This document shows positions 27,104 to 36,632 of a DNA stretch of 56,978 nt, in pieces. This DNA is from Legionella jamestowniensis. Lineage in GTDB: Bacteria > Pseudomonadota > Gammaproteobacteria > Legionellales > Legionellaceae. Made by a program: the position numbers and the translations under genes. The notes below the pieces were generated by a model, which was not told the origin of the DNA, searched no databases, and saw only the letters and a program-made list of their open reading frames with translations. Every line of letters starts with the position of its first letter. The first letter of the stretch is position 1. The stretch is taken from the NCBI RefSeq assembly GCF_001467745.1, contig NZ_LNYG01000007.1, positions 35,488 to 92,465 of the forward strand, written 5' to 3'.

Positions 27104-27140
27104 CGAGCTCCGTTGCCCCATACATGTGGGTAACGGAGCT
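27104..27140. repeat. Inverted repeat between convergent genes
   Basis: A 10-bp perfect arm (GAGCTCCGTT / AACGGAGCTC) continues into a partly paired inner arm around TACATG. It lies between the LRR gene (ending 27068) and the deacetylase gene (ending 27162), where two transcripts converge. There is no T run on either side, so it is either a Rho-aided hairpin terminator or a dispersed repeat. Confidence 0.6.
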
Positions 27141-27161
27141 CAGAAAGCAATCTCAACAGCC

Positions 27162-28094
27162 TTAATCCCACTCCATGTAGTTTTCTATCTTATCAGGGTT
27201 AACCCACCCATGATCATTATCAGGATTAACCCATTTACGATTTGGGTGCGGATGAGGTTTCGATTGAAAAATTCGTGGCTTTGCTTTTTTCGCCATTTGT
27301 TTTGGATTTTCTTCAAATCCTTTCATTGGATTTTCACCAGAAGTTCTTAATGCCTCTTCGAGACTTATAAAAGTAAAACCATTTTGCTTATAAAGATTAA
27401 TAATATCTGACAACACATAAGCATTAAGCAAATTTGCGTGGATTAGCAAAATTTGCGCTTGATCAGGTTTATGGGCTAAACGATTGTGTTCTTCAGCTTT
27501 TAATGTTTGTTGCCAAATAAAATTAATGTAGCAATCTTTTAGTGTTTTTAAGAAACCACGCCTTTCTTTTTCTGGGACTGCATAAAGAATCTGGTTAAAT
27601 AAAAAATCTTTACTATCCACAGTGATGGGCGCAATTTGATAATTCTTTGCAGATAAAAAGTGCAATACCCTATCCTTTTTATCACCTTGACTCATCGCTA
27701 GGTAGGGGTAACGGAAGTATTTAGGCTCCGTTAAAATAGGGGCTAAAATTTTATCGGCAGCATCTATCTCATGGATATAGGCTTCTGTTTTAACCTGGTT
27801 TAAATTTAAATGTGAATAGGTGTGATTACCAAGTCCTAAACCTGCATCATGAAATTTTTGCAGCATTTTCCAATTTTCAGGCGTTACTTCTTTGGCAATA
27901 ACAAAACCGGTGGCTGGTATCTCATTGGCTTTTAGCGTCTCAATAATCATATTCAAATGAAAATTTTTACTCTCGCCAACGAAAGGCAAATCATCAATGG
28001 TAATAGCAATTTCTTTTTTTTGTGCAAAAACTGAAAATGCGGTTAAGAAAAAAAGTACAAATAAAAACTGTTTTTTAATCAATGAAATTCTCAT
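27162..28094 (-). CDS. Secreted polysaccharide deacetylase (NodB domain)
   Basis: This 310-residue protein has a signal peptide ending near AQ (residues 1-25). The NodB catalytic motifs are ITIDDLP (D34/D35), HTYSH (H101, H105) and RYPYL (R138). These are the motif-1 Asp, motif-2 metal-binding His pair and motif-3 Arg-x-Pro of carbohydrate esterase family 4. It should remove acetyl groups from a polymer such as peptidoglycan or a surface glycan in the periplasm. The C-terminal tail is unusual: Pro/Lys-rich (KPRIFQSKPHPHPNRK) followed by two WVNPD units. The gene is monocistronic. Confidence 0.85.
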   Translation of the reverse strand: MRISLIKKQFLFVLFFLTAFSVFAQKKEIAITIDDLPFVGESKNFHLNMIIETLKANEIPATGFVIAKEVTPENWKMLQKFHDAGLGLGNHTYSHLNLNQVKTEAYIHEIDAADKILAPILTEPKYFRYPYLAMSQGDKKDRVLHFLSAKNYQIAPITVDSKDFLFNQILYAVPEKERRGFLKTLKDCYINFIWQQTLKAEEHNRLAHKPDQAQILLIHANLLNAYVLSDIINLYKQNGFTFISLEEALRTSGENPMKGFEENPKQMAKKAKPRIFQSKPHPHPNRKWVNPDNDHGWVNPDKIENYMEWD

Positions 28095-28195
28095 CAGATG
28101 TCAAATGTTGAACTTACTTATTTTAACAAAAACTAAAGTAAGGATTAAATTTGCACAAATAATATCATATTTAACAAAATTTACCCACATACTAC

Positions 28196-28582
28196 TTAAT
28201 CTTTATTTTTTACTCCCGCACGTAATAAGTCTCTGATTTCAATTAAAATAGCTTCTTCTTTAGTCAGAGTCTCAGGTGCTTCTTCACGTTTGCTTTGTAA
28301 CATATTAATAAATTTAAGGACAATAAAAATAGAAAAGGCAATAATGGTAAAATCTATAACAGTTTGTAAAAATTCTCCCCATTTCAACCCCACTGCCCCG
28401 ATTTTGAACGATTTATCGCTAATATCGATTCCACCCATTAATAAACCAAGCAAAGGCATAATAATGCCATCTACCAACGAGGAAACAATTTTACCAAAAG
28501 CGGCGCCAATAACGACAGCCACGGCAAGATCCATTACATTACCGCGCATGGCAAATTGTTTAAACTCCTTTAGAAAACTCAT
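28196..28582 (-). CDS. mscL: Large-conductance mechanosensitive channel
   Basis: This 128-residue inner-membrane channel releases solutes when membrane tension rises after osmotic downshock. The N-terminal amphipathic helix [33 protein letters not shown] contains the family signature RGN-(V/M)-x-DLAV-x-VIG-AFG, and a second membrane helix is at [19 protein letters not shown] charged C-terminal helix follows. It is 42 bases downstream of lysC, at the position where csrA sits in many gammaproteobacteria. Confidence 0.96.
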   Translation of the reverse strand: MSFLKEFKQFAMRGNVMDLAVAVVIGAAFGKIVSSLVDGIIMPLLGLLMGGIDISDKSFKIGAVGLKWGEFLQTVIDFTIIAFSIFIVLKFINMLQSKREEAPETLTKEEAILIEIRDLLRAGVKNKD

Positions 28583-28624
28583 GGTTTCTCCCTAACCATT
28601 TGTATTGATCTGCTTCCTCTTCAG

Positions 28625-29920
28625 TCAGTTATTCAAATTCCCCAAAGCAGCAACAGCTTCAGCATCTGTTTGTACTGAAATCATGCGGGACTCATCATGG
28701 CTATCACTCTCCAGATGAAAGACGCTGTGTAGAGCCCTTACTCCCTCATCAAGTAACATTGTATCTATTAGTACGGAAATCTTGATTTCTGAAGTAGCAA
28801 TCAGTTGTATATTAATTCCTTTTGTAGCCAACGTCTTAAACATAATTGACGCGACTTCTGGATGACTTTTAAGTCCGGCGCCCACTAAGGACAGTTTTGC
28901 CAAATTGGTTATTCCAATTACCTCATCGGCTCTTAAATTTTTAGCCACTTTTTGCAATTGCTGTAATGTTTTTTGATATTCATCACGATGTACTGTAAAC
29001 GTAAAATCGGTTTTATTATGCGCGGATAAATGCTGCACTATCATGTCAACATTAACACCAATATTACTTATTTCAGCCAAAATACCGGAAGCAATACCAG
29101 GCGCATCGGGAACACCGGAAAGGGTCACCTTCGCTTCATTACGACTAAAAGCAATACCTGTTACAAGCGGTGCTTCCATACTGTTTTTTTGTTGATAGGT
29201 AATTAGCGTGCCGGGACCATCTTGTGAAGAAGATAATACGCGTAAAGGAATATTGTATTTGCCAGCAAATTCCACAGCACGAATTTGCAAAACTTTTGCG
29301 CCTAAACTTGATAATTCGAGCATTTCTTCAAAGGTGATTTGTTTAAGCCGCTTGGCATCTGGAACAATTCTTGGGTCAGTGGTATACACACCATCCACAT
29401 CGGTATAAATTTGGCACTCATCGGCATTTAACGCTGCGGCAATTGCCACTGCGGTGGTATCTGAACCTCCTCGGCCAAGCGTTGTAATGTTGCCATCCTT
29501 GTCTATCCCCTGGAATCCAGCAATAACCACTACGACATCTTGCTCAATATCTTTCAAAATAGGCTGTGTATCAATCGCTTGGATACGTGCTTTTTTAAAC
29601 TGGTTGCAAGTTTGAATTCTAGCTTGTCCGCCCGTATAAGAACGCGCCTTAATTCCTCGATCAATCAAAGCCATGGCCATTAATGCCATAGATACCTGTT
29701 CACCGGTCGACACCAAGGCTGCATATTCCCGTTCATCGGGAAATTCGCTGATATTATTTGCAAATCCTATCAGTTTATCAGTTTCACCACTCATAGCTGA
29801 TACTATAACGACCACACTATGTCCGGCTTGCTTTGCTTTTGCTACGATATCAGCCGCATGGTTGATGTGTTCGAGCGTAGCCAGCGACGTTCCCCCGAAT
29901 TTTTGCACTAATAATGCCAT
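28625..29920 (-). CDS. lysC: Aspartate kinase (monofunctional)
   Basis: This 431-residue cytoplasmic kinase makes aspartyl-phosphate, the first step towards lysine, threonine, methionine and diaminopimelate. The kinase domain begins with LVQKFGGTSLA and includes FQGIDKDGNITTLGRGGSDTTAVAIAAAL and YTDVDGVYTTDPRIV. Two ACT domains in the C-terminal third (about 265-410) should bind inhibitory lysine or threonine. It lies 24 bases after alaS. A second aspartokinase, fused to LysA, lies at 50701-53262, so the two enzymes are probably differently regulated. Confidence 0.95.
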   Translation of the reverse strand: MALLVQKFGGTSLATLEHINHAADIVAKAKQAGHSVVVIVSAMSGETDKLIGFANNISEFPDEREYAALVSTGEQVSMALMAMALIDRGIKARSYTGGQARIQTCNQFKKARIQAIDTQPILKDIEQDVVVVIAGFQGIDKDGNITTLGRGGSDTTAVAIAAALNADECQIYTDVDGVYTTDPRIVPDAKRLKQITFEEMLELSSLGAKVLQIRAVEFAGKYNIPLRVLSSSQDGPGTLITYQQKNSMEAPLVTGIAFSRNEAKVTLSGVPDAPGIASGILAEISNIGVNVDMIVQHLSAHNKTDFTFTVHRDEYQKTLQQLQKVAKNLRADEVIGITNLAKLSLVGAGLKSHPEVASIMFKTLATKGINIQLIATSEIKISVLIDTMLLDEGVRALHSVFHLESDSHDESRMISVQTDAEAVAALGNLNN

Positions 29921-29944
29921 TTTCAGCGCCCCGTCTTGTTCTTG

Positions 29945-32533
29945 TTAACCCGCGTGCTCAACGATCATTGTTCTTATTTGTGAAATCCTTTTTTCTAGAT
30001 CCTCCGGAACACGTCCTCCACCTTGAGCCATATCTTCTCTACCACCACCTTTACCGCACAAATGCTTAACAAAATCAGCTGCATTAGGTACCCGACCTAA
30101 AAGCGCCTTGCTTACCCCAGCAACAACATTCATCTTGCCTTCATCAATAGCAAATAACACAATTACTGCATTATCCAAGCTAGATTTCAGCTGATCCAAC
30201 GTTGTTCTAAGTGCCTGACTATCCTTATTATCTATCTGCTTAACAAGCAAATTTATATCATTCACTAACTGCACTTCTGATAACAAATCATTACTTGATT
30301 TTACAGTTAATTTTGCCTGTAAGCGCCCTAATTCTTTTTCTTGTTGTTTTGCATCATGCAAAAATTGTGACAATTTTTCAGACACATTCATTACAGAGGT
30401 TTTAAGTTTAGTAGCCACAGTTTCCAGATTGTCTAATTGTTGATTTATCCAATCCAATGCATAAGCTCCTGTCACTAACTCAATACGCCTGATACCACTA
30501 GCAATCCCATATTCAGCGATAATTTTAAAAAGGCCGATATCCCCTGTACGCGCAGCATGGGTCCCACCGCACAATTCTTTTGAAAAATCGCCCATGGATA
30601 AAACCCGCACAGATTCGCTGTACTTTTCTCCGAATAAGGCTACAGCCCCACTTTTCTTTGCCGACTCAATGTCCATTAACTCAGTTTTCACCTGATCATT
30701 AGCACGGATTCTATCATTGACCAACGTTTCTATTTGACGTAATTGCCCGGCCGTCAAAGCTTCAAAATGGGAGAAATCAAAGCGTGCCCTTTCAGCATCC
30801 ACTAAAGAACCTTTTTGTTGAACATGGCTACCAACAACCACCTTTAATGCTGCATGCAATAAATGGGTGGCGGTATGGTTTAACCGAATTGCCTGTCGGC
30901 GAGAAGCATCAACCTGGGCATCAACCTTTGCATTAACCTGTAATTTACCTGTTAACATTTCCCCATAATGAACAATAGCTTGTCCAACACGCTGGGTATC
31001 GTCAACTCGAAATACAGCGTTTTCACTTACCAACTGCCCCCGATCACCGACTTGGCCACCGCTTTCAGCGTAGAAAGGGGTATTATCCAGAATAATTGCC
31101 CCTTTTTCTCCAACAGATAAATGATCTGTTTTCACACCCTCACGCATCATTGCGGTTACATTAGCCTGCAACTGGACATTCTCATAACCATGAAAGACAG
31201 AAGATTCCGTCAGTTGAGCAGGCGTTGAATAGTCGGTTGTAAACTGGCTTGCTGACTGTGATAGCTGACGCTGTTGCTGCATGCATTGCTCAAACCCATC
31301 CATGTCAACCACAAGATTTTGCTCGCGTGCAATGTCAGCGGTTAAATCCAGGGGAAAACCATAGGTATCATAGAGTTTAAAGGCGACATCCCCAGGAATT
31401 TCATCGGTTGTTAGATTTTGGATCTGTTCCTGTAATAAACGTAATCCTTGTTCGAGTGTTCGTGCAAATTGGGTCTCTTCCTGCGTTAAAATTCGCTCTA
31501 TCTGGGTCCGAGTATTGATAAGCTCAGGATAAGCATCCCCCATGACATCAATTAGAGGTTTAACAAGCTTGTAAAAAAACGGTGAAGATAAACCAAGCTT
31601 ATTCCCATGGCGCACGGCACGGCGAATAATGCGCCGCAACACATAGCCTCTGCCCTCATTACCAGGAATAACACCATCGGCAATTAAAAAAGAACAGGCA
31701 CGGATGTGATCGGCAATGACTTTCAAAGAGGCATGGTTTCTATCAACTGTGGGAGCAAGTTTTACAATGGCTTCGATTAGATGCTGGAAACTATCAATGT
31801 CATAGTTATTGTGCACACCTTGAACAACTGCAGCAATGCGCTCTAATCCCATGCCAGTATCCACAGAAGGTTTTGGCAAAGGATGCAATTGACCGTTTTT
31901 ATCGCGGTTAAATTGCATAAAAACTAAATTCCAAATTTCTATATAACGATCCCCATCTGCCTCTATACTCCCTGGAGGGCCACCGGCAATATCTGGCCCA
32001 TGATCGTAAAAAATTTCCGTGCAAGGTCCACAAGGCCCTGTATCGCCCATCGACCAAAAATTATCTTTTTCACCACAGCGTGAAAAGCGCGCTGCAGAAA
32101 CACCTATTTCCTTCAACCAAATATCGGCTGCTTCATCATCCTCAGTATAAACAGTGACCCATAGACGATCAGCGGGTAGTTTTAATACCTGGGTTAAAAA
32201 TTCCCAGGCATAACGAATTGCTTCGCGTTTAAAATAATCACCAAAGCTGAAATTACCAAGCATTTCAAAAAAGGTATGGTGTCTTGCGGTGTAACCTACA
32301 TTTTCCAAATCATTGTGTTTGCCCCCGGCGCGAACACAACGCTGTGAACTTACTGCACGCGTATAGGAACGTGTTTCCACGCCAAGAAAAACGTCTTTAA
32401 ATTGCACCATTCCAGCATTGGTAAACAACAAGGTGGGATCATTTCCAGGAATTAAAGAGCTGGAATCAACAACCTCATGTTTTTTTTCAGCAAAATAATT
32501 AATAAATGCTTGTCTAATTTCTGAACTTTTCAT
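29945..32533 (-). CDS. alaS: Alanyl-tRNA synthetase
   Basis: This 862-residue class II synthetase charges tRNA-Ala and edits mischarged Ser and Gly. The catalytic core has LFTNAGMVQFKDVFLG, GCGxCTEI-type FYDHGPDIAGG, and GRGYVLRRIIRRAVRHG. The editing domain has HTATHLLHAAL (H-x-x-x-H) and CGGTHAARTGDIG (C-x-x-x-H), which bind zinc. The C-terminal C-Ala domain follows. The length matches the family. It sits between recX (20 bases upstream) and lysC, the usual recA-recX-alaS order. Confidence 0.97.
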   Translation of the reverse strand: MKSSEIRQAFINYFAEKKHEVVDSSSLIPGNDPTLLFTNAGMVQFKDVFLGVETRSYTRAVSSQRCVRAGGKHNDLENVGYTARHHTFFEMLGNFSFGDYFKREAIRYAWEFLTQVLKLPADRLWVTVYTEDDEAADIWLKEIGVSAARFSRCGEKDNFWSMGDTGPCGPCTEIFYDHGPDIAGGPPGSIEADGDRYIEIWNLVFMQFNRDKNGQLHPLPKPSVDTGMGLERIAAVVQGVHNNYDIDSFQHLIEAIVKLAPTVDRNHASLKVIADHIRACSFLIADGVIPGNEGRGYVLRRIIRRAVRHGNKLGLSSPFFYKLVKPLIDVMGDAYPELINTRTQIERILTQEETQFARTLEQGLRLLQEQIQNLTTDEIPGDVAFKLYDTYGFPLDLTADIAREQNLVVDMDGFEQCMQQQRQLSQSASQFTTDYSTPAQLTESSVFHGYENVQLQANVTAMMREGVKTDHLSVGEKGAIILDNTPFYAESGGQVGDRGQLVSENAVFRVDDTQRVGQAIVHYGEMLTGKLQVNAKVDAQVDASRRQAIRLNHTATHLLHAALKVVVGSHVQQKGSLVDAERARFDFSHFEALTAGQLRQIETLVNDRIRANDQVKTELMDIESAKKSGAVALFGEKYSESVRVLSMGDFSKELCGGTHAARTGDIGLFKIIAEYGIASGIRRIELVTGAYALDWINQQLDNLETVATKLKTSVMNVSEKLSQFLHDAKQQEKELGRLQAKLTVKSSNDLLSEVQLVNDINLLVKQIDNKDSQALRTTLDQLKSSLDNAVIVLFAIDEGKMNVVAGVSKALLGRVPNAADFVKHLCGKGGGREDMAQGGGRVPEDLEKRISQIRTMIVEHAG

Positions 32534-32553
32534 GATTTATTATTTATCACTTC

Positions 32554-33000
32554 TCATCGAGTAACATCAATTTCTTTCACAACTTTTGCAATCACATCGG
32601 TCGGGAAGCCGCGATAGAGCAGAAAACGTTGCGCCTTTTGTAATTCTATATAGGACAGTTTACGCTGTTTTTTATATTTCTTATCCCATACAGTCTGTGC
32701 ATAATGCAACCAATTATCTTGTTCCTGGCCAAGAATATTATCAATCAATTCACGAGCAATTTGTTTTGCCTGTAATTCCTGAAGGATTTTTAAAGGGCCA
32801 CAACCTTGACGAATACGTAAGGCACAAAGGGCTTCTACAAAGCGTACATCACTTTGAAACCCAAGACTTTGACATCTAGCAATTGCCTCATCAATGTCTG
32901 TCTGGCTAAACCCCCTTTGCACTAATTTTGTAGCCAACTCACATGCCCCATGCTCGCGCCTGGCTAGCAGGCGCACTGCACAGTCAAAGGCTTTAGGCAT
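32554..33000 (-). CDS. recX: RecA-modulating protein RecX
   Basis: This 148-residue, all-helical protein blocks RecA filament growth. The three repeated three-helix units are recognised from [45 protein letters not shown] and [22 protein letters not shown]. It overlaps the recA end by 8 bases and is followed by alaS. Confidence 0.93.
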   Translation of the reverse strand: MPKAFDCAVRLLARREHGACELATKLVQRGFSQTDIDEAIARCQSLGFQSDVRFVEALCALRIRQGCGPLKILQELQAKQIARELIDNILGQEQDNWLHYAQTVWDKKYKKQRKLSYIELQKAQRFLLYRGFPTDVIAKVVKEIDVTR

Positions 33001-34036
33001 CTGTATCCTCTAATACCTCATCCATTTCAGCCTTGGCTGGTAATTTTTTTTCAAGTAGCTCCGCACGAATCTGCTGTTCCAGTGTTTGAGCTATTTGTGG
33101 ATTTTCTTTGAGGTATAAGCGAACATTGTCTTTACCCTGGCCAATTTTCTCTTGATTATAGCTGTACCAGGCACCTGCTTTTTCAATCAGACCTAATTGT
33201 GTACCCAGATTAATAATTTCACTTTCCCGAGAAATACCTTCATTATAAAGAATATCAAAATCTGTTGTTTTAAAGGGTGGTGCAACTTTATTTTTAACCA
33301 CTTTGACGCGTGTTTCACTACCTAGAATCTCTTCACCCTTCTTAATTGAACCTACACGGCGAATATCCAAACGAACAGAAGCATAGAATTTCAGTGCGTT
33401 ACCGCCCGTGGTGGTTTCAGGATTACCAAACATTACACCAATCTTCATACGAATTTGGTTAATAAATATTACTAATGTATTAGAGCGTTTAATATTTGCC
33501 GTTAATTTACGCAGCGCCTGCGACATTAATCGTGCCTGCAAGCCCACATGAGTATCACCCATCTCCCCTTCTATCTCAGCTTTAGGTGTCAGTGCTGCAA
33601 CAGAGTCAACAATAATCACATCCACTGCAGCAGAACGAACCAACATATCGGTAATTTCAAGAGCCTGTTCACCGGTGTCAGGCTGTGAAACCAGTAACTC
33701 GTCTACATTGACTCCAAGTTTGGCCGCATAGCTTGGATCCAGCGCATGCTCAGCATCCACGAAGGCTGCCGTACCGCCTTTTTTCTGACATTCAGCAATA
33801 ACTTGTAAAGTAAGTGTCGTTTTACCTGAAGATTCAGGGCCATAAATCTCAACAACTCTTCCTCGAGGTAAACCACCAATACCTAATGCAATATCAAGTC
33901 CTAAAGAACCTGTTGAAATCGCTTCAATATCACGCACTGCTTGGTTGTCGCCCATGCGCATTACAGAGCCTTTACCAAACTGGCGTTCAATCTGAGCGAG
34001 GGCCGCACTTAACGCTTTTTGTTTATTGTCTTCCAT
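32993..34036 (-). CDS. recA: Recombinase RecA
   Basis: This 347-residue strand-exchange ATPase serves homologous recombination and natural transformation. Walker A is GPESSGKTT (residues 66-74); Walker B is [10 protein letters not shown]; the L2 loop region is [25 protein letters not shown]. The acidic C terminus (EVLEDTDA) is usual. In the 128 bases upstream I see no CTGT-N8-ACAG LexA box, in line with the known absence of LexA from Legionella. It is followed by recX. Confidence 0.98.
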   Translation of the reverse strand: MEDNKQKALSAALAQIERQFGKGSVMRMGDNQAVRDIEAISTGSLGLDIALGIGGLPRGRVVEIYGPESSGKTTLTLQVIAECQKKGGTAAFVDAEHALDPSYAAKLGVNVDELLVSQPDTGEQALEITDMLVRSAAVDVIIVDSVAALTPKAEIEGEMGDTHVGLQARLMSQALRKLTANIKRSNTLVIFINQIRMKIGVMFGNPETTTGGNALKFYASVRLDIRRVGSIKKGEEILGSETRVKVVKNKVAPPFKTTDFDILYNEGISRESEIINLGTQLGLIEKAGAWYSYNQEKIGQGKDNVRLYLKENPQIAQTLEQQIRAELLEKKLPAKAEMDEVLEDTDA

Positions 34037-34164
34037 TTTTCACCCGTGTATTTTGCAAAGGGCAAATTATCACACAGATAGGAGTCTGCAGTAAACTCAT
34101 CCGGGCCTGTCAAAAATTCAACGTCTTCGACCCAAAGCTTAGCTCTCATCATCAATTTTATGAT

Positions 34165-34668
34165 TTATGTAGGAAAGGAAGAAGATTTCAGCAACGCTAA
34201 AACACCTTCAAGGGCGCGTGCACAAGCGAATTGGCGTACTTTTTCGCGAGATACATTGGCAAAATGACTTCGTGCAGACACAACAGGTAAGTCCCGCATT
34301 GCCCAGGCAAAACAAACCGTTCCGACAGGTTTTTCTTCACTTCCCCCTTCAGGACCAGCAATTCCTGTGACCGCTAAGGAGATATCTGCCATGCTATATT
34401 CCAATGCCCCTGATGCCATTGCCTCTGCGACAGGCTCACTTACTGCACCATGGGATTGAATTAACTCTGGTTTAATGCCTAACATCTCTTCTTTTGCCAA
34501 ATTACTATAAGTAACAAATCCTCGCTCAAACCACTGAGAACTACCAGGCAAATCTGTTAGTAGGCCAGCAATTAGCCCACCCGTACAGGATTCAGCAGTA
34601 GCAATTTGTAGATGCAAGGCTCGCAAATTGCCTGTCACATCACGTACCAAGCGCGTCAAATCATTCAT
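34165..34668 (-). CDS. pncC: CinA-family nicotinamide-nucleotide amidase (PncC)
   Basis: This 167-residue protein is the stand-alone CinA C-terminal domain, which deamidates nicotinamide mononucleotide in NAD recycling. The signature is [22 protein letters not shown], followed by [22 protein letters not shown] and [20 protein letters not shown]. The start is the ATG at 34668 (MNDLTRLV): the longer frame upstream would cross a terminator and has no family similarity. It lies upstream of recA on the same strand, a common arrangement. Confidence 0.93.
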   Translation of the reverse strand: MNDLTRLVRDVTGNLRALHLQIATAESCTGGLIAGLLTDLPGSSQWFERGFVTYSNLAKEEMLGIKPELIQSHGAVSEPVAEAMASGALEYSMADISLAVTGIAGPEGGSEEKPVGTVCFAWAMRDLPVVSARSHFANVSREKVRQFACARALEGVLALLKSSSFPT

Positions 34669-34686
34669 AATTTGTTGACTTAAGTT

Positions 34687-34714
34687 AAAAAAAACCCCGC
34701 AATATGGCGGGGTT
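34687..34714 (-). terminator. Rho-independent terminator of the small lipoprotein gene
   Basis: An 8-bp stem (AACCCCGC / GCGGGGTT) with a 6-base loop is followed on the minus strand by a run of eight T. It separates the small lipoprotein gene (34730-34909) from pncC, so the lipoprotein is a single-gene transcript. Confidence 0.92.
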
Positions 34715-34729
34715 AAAAGAAAGCTTGAA

Positions 34730-34909
34730 TTACTGAGCTGGTGTTTGTTCAGTCTTATTAGCGTCAGTAGTATCTGTAGCTTTGTTGTGATCTTGTTGCT
34801 CCATAGTAGTTGTAGCATTATTTTCAGCTTTCTTTTCCGCGTTGTCACCACAAGCAGATAGTATTACTGCCAAAAATGCGGTTACAGCTAAAAGAGCCAG
34901 ACGTTTCAT
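34730..34909 (-). CDS. Tiny lipoprotein
   Basis: This 59-residue protein starts at the ATG at 34909, with GGAG 7 bases upstream; the alternative ATG two codons earlier is too close to that site. The signal peptide [20 protein letters not shown] ends in the lipobox LSAC. The mature part is only about 40 residues and is rich in Lys, Asn, Thr and Gln ([20 protein letters not shown]), with no folded domain visible. It is similar in type to small, abundant Legionella envelope lipoproteins. Function unknown. Confidence 0.8.
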   Translation of the reverse strand: MKRLALLAVTAFLAVILSACGDNAEKKAENNATTTMEQQDHNKATDTTDANKTEQTPAQ

Positions 34910-35177
34910 AATCATTCTCCGTAGTTGATCATAGGTTATTAACTTCCCTTCATTAGTCTAGCAAAAATTTACCTTAAGTGAAGGACTTATGAAATATTGA
35001 TGCAAATAAATTTTTCACATGATCAATTTCAGCCCGCCGAAACTATTTTTTTGGCAAAAAGGTTCTTAAGCGAGAACACCCCTAAATTCACCTTTGAATA
35101 CCTGACCATAATCTATATAATCTTTATTCAAGCGTAAATTAAGGGTTAAGTAAGACCCAAACCAGAATAAGGATATT

Positions 35178-36554
35178 ATGTTTCAAGCAGCTTTAATCAT
35201 TGCCCTAATGTCTTTTAGCCTTATTACCCAAGCAGCCTTACCCTCTGATCCAATCCAGCGCTGTTTAGATATTAGAAGACTTGTGGACATTACTACCAAA
35301 CAGAAAATGGCCGCTAAGGAACCAGGGGTATTACGCTTTAAATTTCATAAAATTTCAGCATCTGACCTGCCTTTGGATAACTCAGTAGGCAATATGGAGG
35401 AAGTTATCCAAGCATTAAATAATCAGATTGAAAACTGCAGTAAAAATTATAGTGAATTTAAGACAGTGTCTATTGCTGGTCAAACGTACAAGCGTAAGGA
35501 ATGGTGTCTTAATACCAATATAAAAATGCTCAATCTTGCAAAAGCTGCCCATGGTGATTTTCAAAAATTTTTATCGATGCTCAAAAACGAATTTGATTGG
35601 TATAAAAGCGAGGGCTGGCCTGAAAATCATGCAGGGTTTAAAAAAGGTGAATTCCAATTTACAGCCTATTATGCACCAGCAGCTTTAGAAGCCCGCACCA
35701 AACGTGGTGGAGAATTTCTGTACCCCATTTATAGTAACCCAGGCGTTGTAAATGTAGCTTTGGAGTCCAAAAAATTTAATTTAAAGACTCCTCTTTGCGG
35801 CGTTGACCCACTTAGCAAAATGGTGCGGGGATTTTGCCTGAAAAATGCCAATGGCACCTATTCTATAGTGCCAGACCGAGAGGAAATTTCTCGTGGGGCT
35901 TTAAATCAAAAGTACATCATCGGCTATGTGAAAGACCCTAATGATCCCGCTTTTTTAATGCTTCAGGGTTCTGGTTCATTAATTCTTGATGGCCAGGTAT
36001 TTCGCATCAATTATGATGGTGCTAATGGCAGGCCGCGCACCATGCTTGGTCGCATTGTTCAATGTGCACAAGATCCAACCTGTGGTGGTAACCTTGAAAC
36101 AATGGAACGTTGTGCAAAAGATCCTAAATGCCATGATGAAGCAAAGCTACACTGTAACCTGTCAAAGAAAATTAGACAGACCGGTGCATCAGAAAAGCTC
36201 ATTCGCCAATATCTAAATAGCCTTTCTAGCCCCGATAAAGCCAATAACTTACGAAACCGTGACCAAAGTTTCGTGTTTTTCGCTAAAGAAGCTGGGGGGC
36301 CTTATGGGTCAGAAAATATTCCTCTAACGCCGCATGTATCCTGTGCCACTGATCACAGGGTAATCCCTATTGGAATGAATTTTATTTACAATTGCAAAAA
36401 ATCTACTTCATGGTGTGTGGCTCAAGACGCGGGTGGCGCTATTGTGGGAGCACACGTTGACGTCTACAAAGGCGAGGGTGACAAAGCTGGCATAGAGGCT
36501 AATGCGCTAAATCATCCAGGCTCATTGTTTGTAGCACTCCCAAAGCGAGAATAA
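35178..36554 (+). CDS. mltA: Membrane-bound lytic transglycosylase A with a Cys-repeat insertion
   Basis: This 458-residue murein lytic enzyme cleaves glycan strands with formation of 1,6-anhydro ends. It has a signal peptide (about 1-19), and no lipobox Cys, so it is probably periplasmic rather than lipid-anchored. The MltA domain starts around FQFTAYYAPAALEAR and includes GSGSLILDGQVFRINYDGANGRP. The 3D domain at the C terminus has the likely catalytic Asp at D417 (CVAQDAGGAIVGAHVDVYKGEG). Between these, residues about 296-326 contain two CAxDPxC units (CAQDPTC, CAKDPKC), an insertion I do not know from E. coli MltA. It starts with AAGGA upstream. Confidence 0.85.
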   Translation: MFQAALIIALMSFSLITQAALPSDPIQRCLDIRRLVDITTKQKMAAKEPGVLRFKFHKISASDLPLDNSVGNMEEVIQALNNQIENCSKNYSEFKTVSIAGQTYKRKEWCLNTNIKMLNLAKAAHGDFQKFLSMLKNEFDWYKSEGWPENHAGFKKGEFQFTAYYAPAALEARTKRGGEFLYPIYSNPGVVNVALESKKFNLKTPLCGVDPLSKMVRGFCLKNANGTYSIVPDREEISRGALNQKYIIGYVKDPNDPAFLMLQGSGSLILDGQVFRINYDGANGRPRTMLGRIVQCAQDPTCGGNLETMERCAKDPKCHDEAKLHCNLSKKIRQTGASEKLIRQYLNSLSSPDKANNLRNRDQSFVFFAKEAGGPYGSENIPLTPHVSCATDHRVIPIGMNFIYNCKKSTSWCVAQDAGGAIVGAHVDVYKGEGDKAGIEANALNHPGSLFVALPKRE

Positions 36555-36632
36555 GTTTAGGTGGTTGCAACTGGAGTTAATTGATATAGCTGCTATAATT
36601 CGCCATTATTCTAGAAACTTTCCAAAACAAAT

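Noticed and set aside
34037-34164. LexA-type SOS operator before recA
   Set aside because: No CTGT-N8-ACAG match is present, and Legionella is known to lack LexA.
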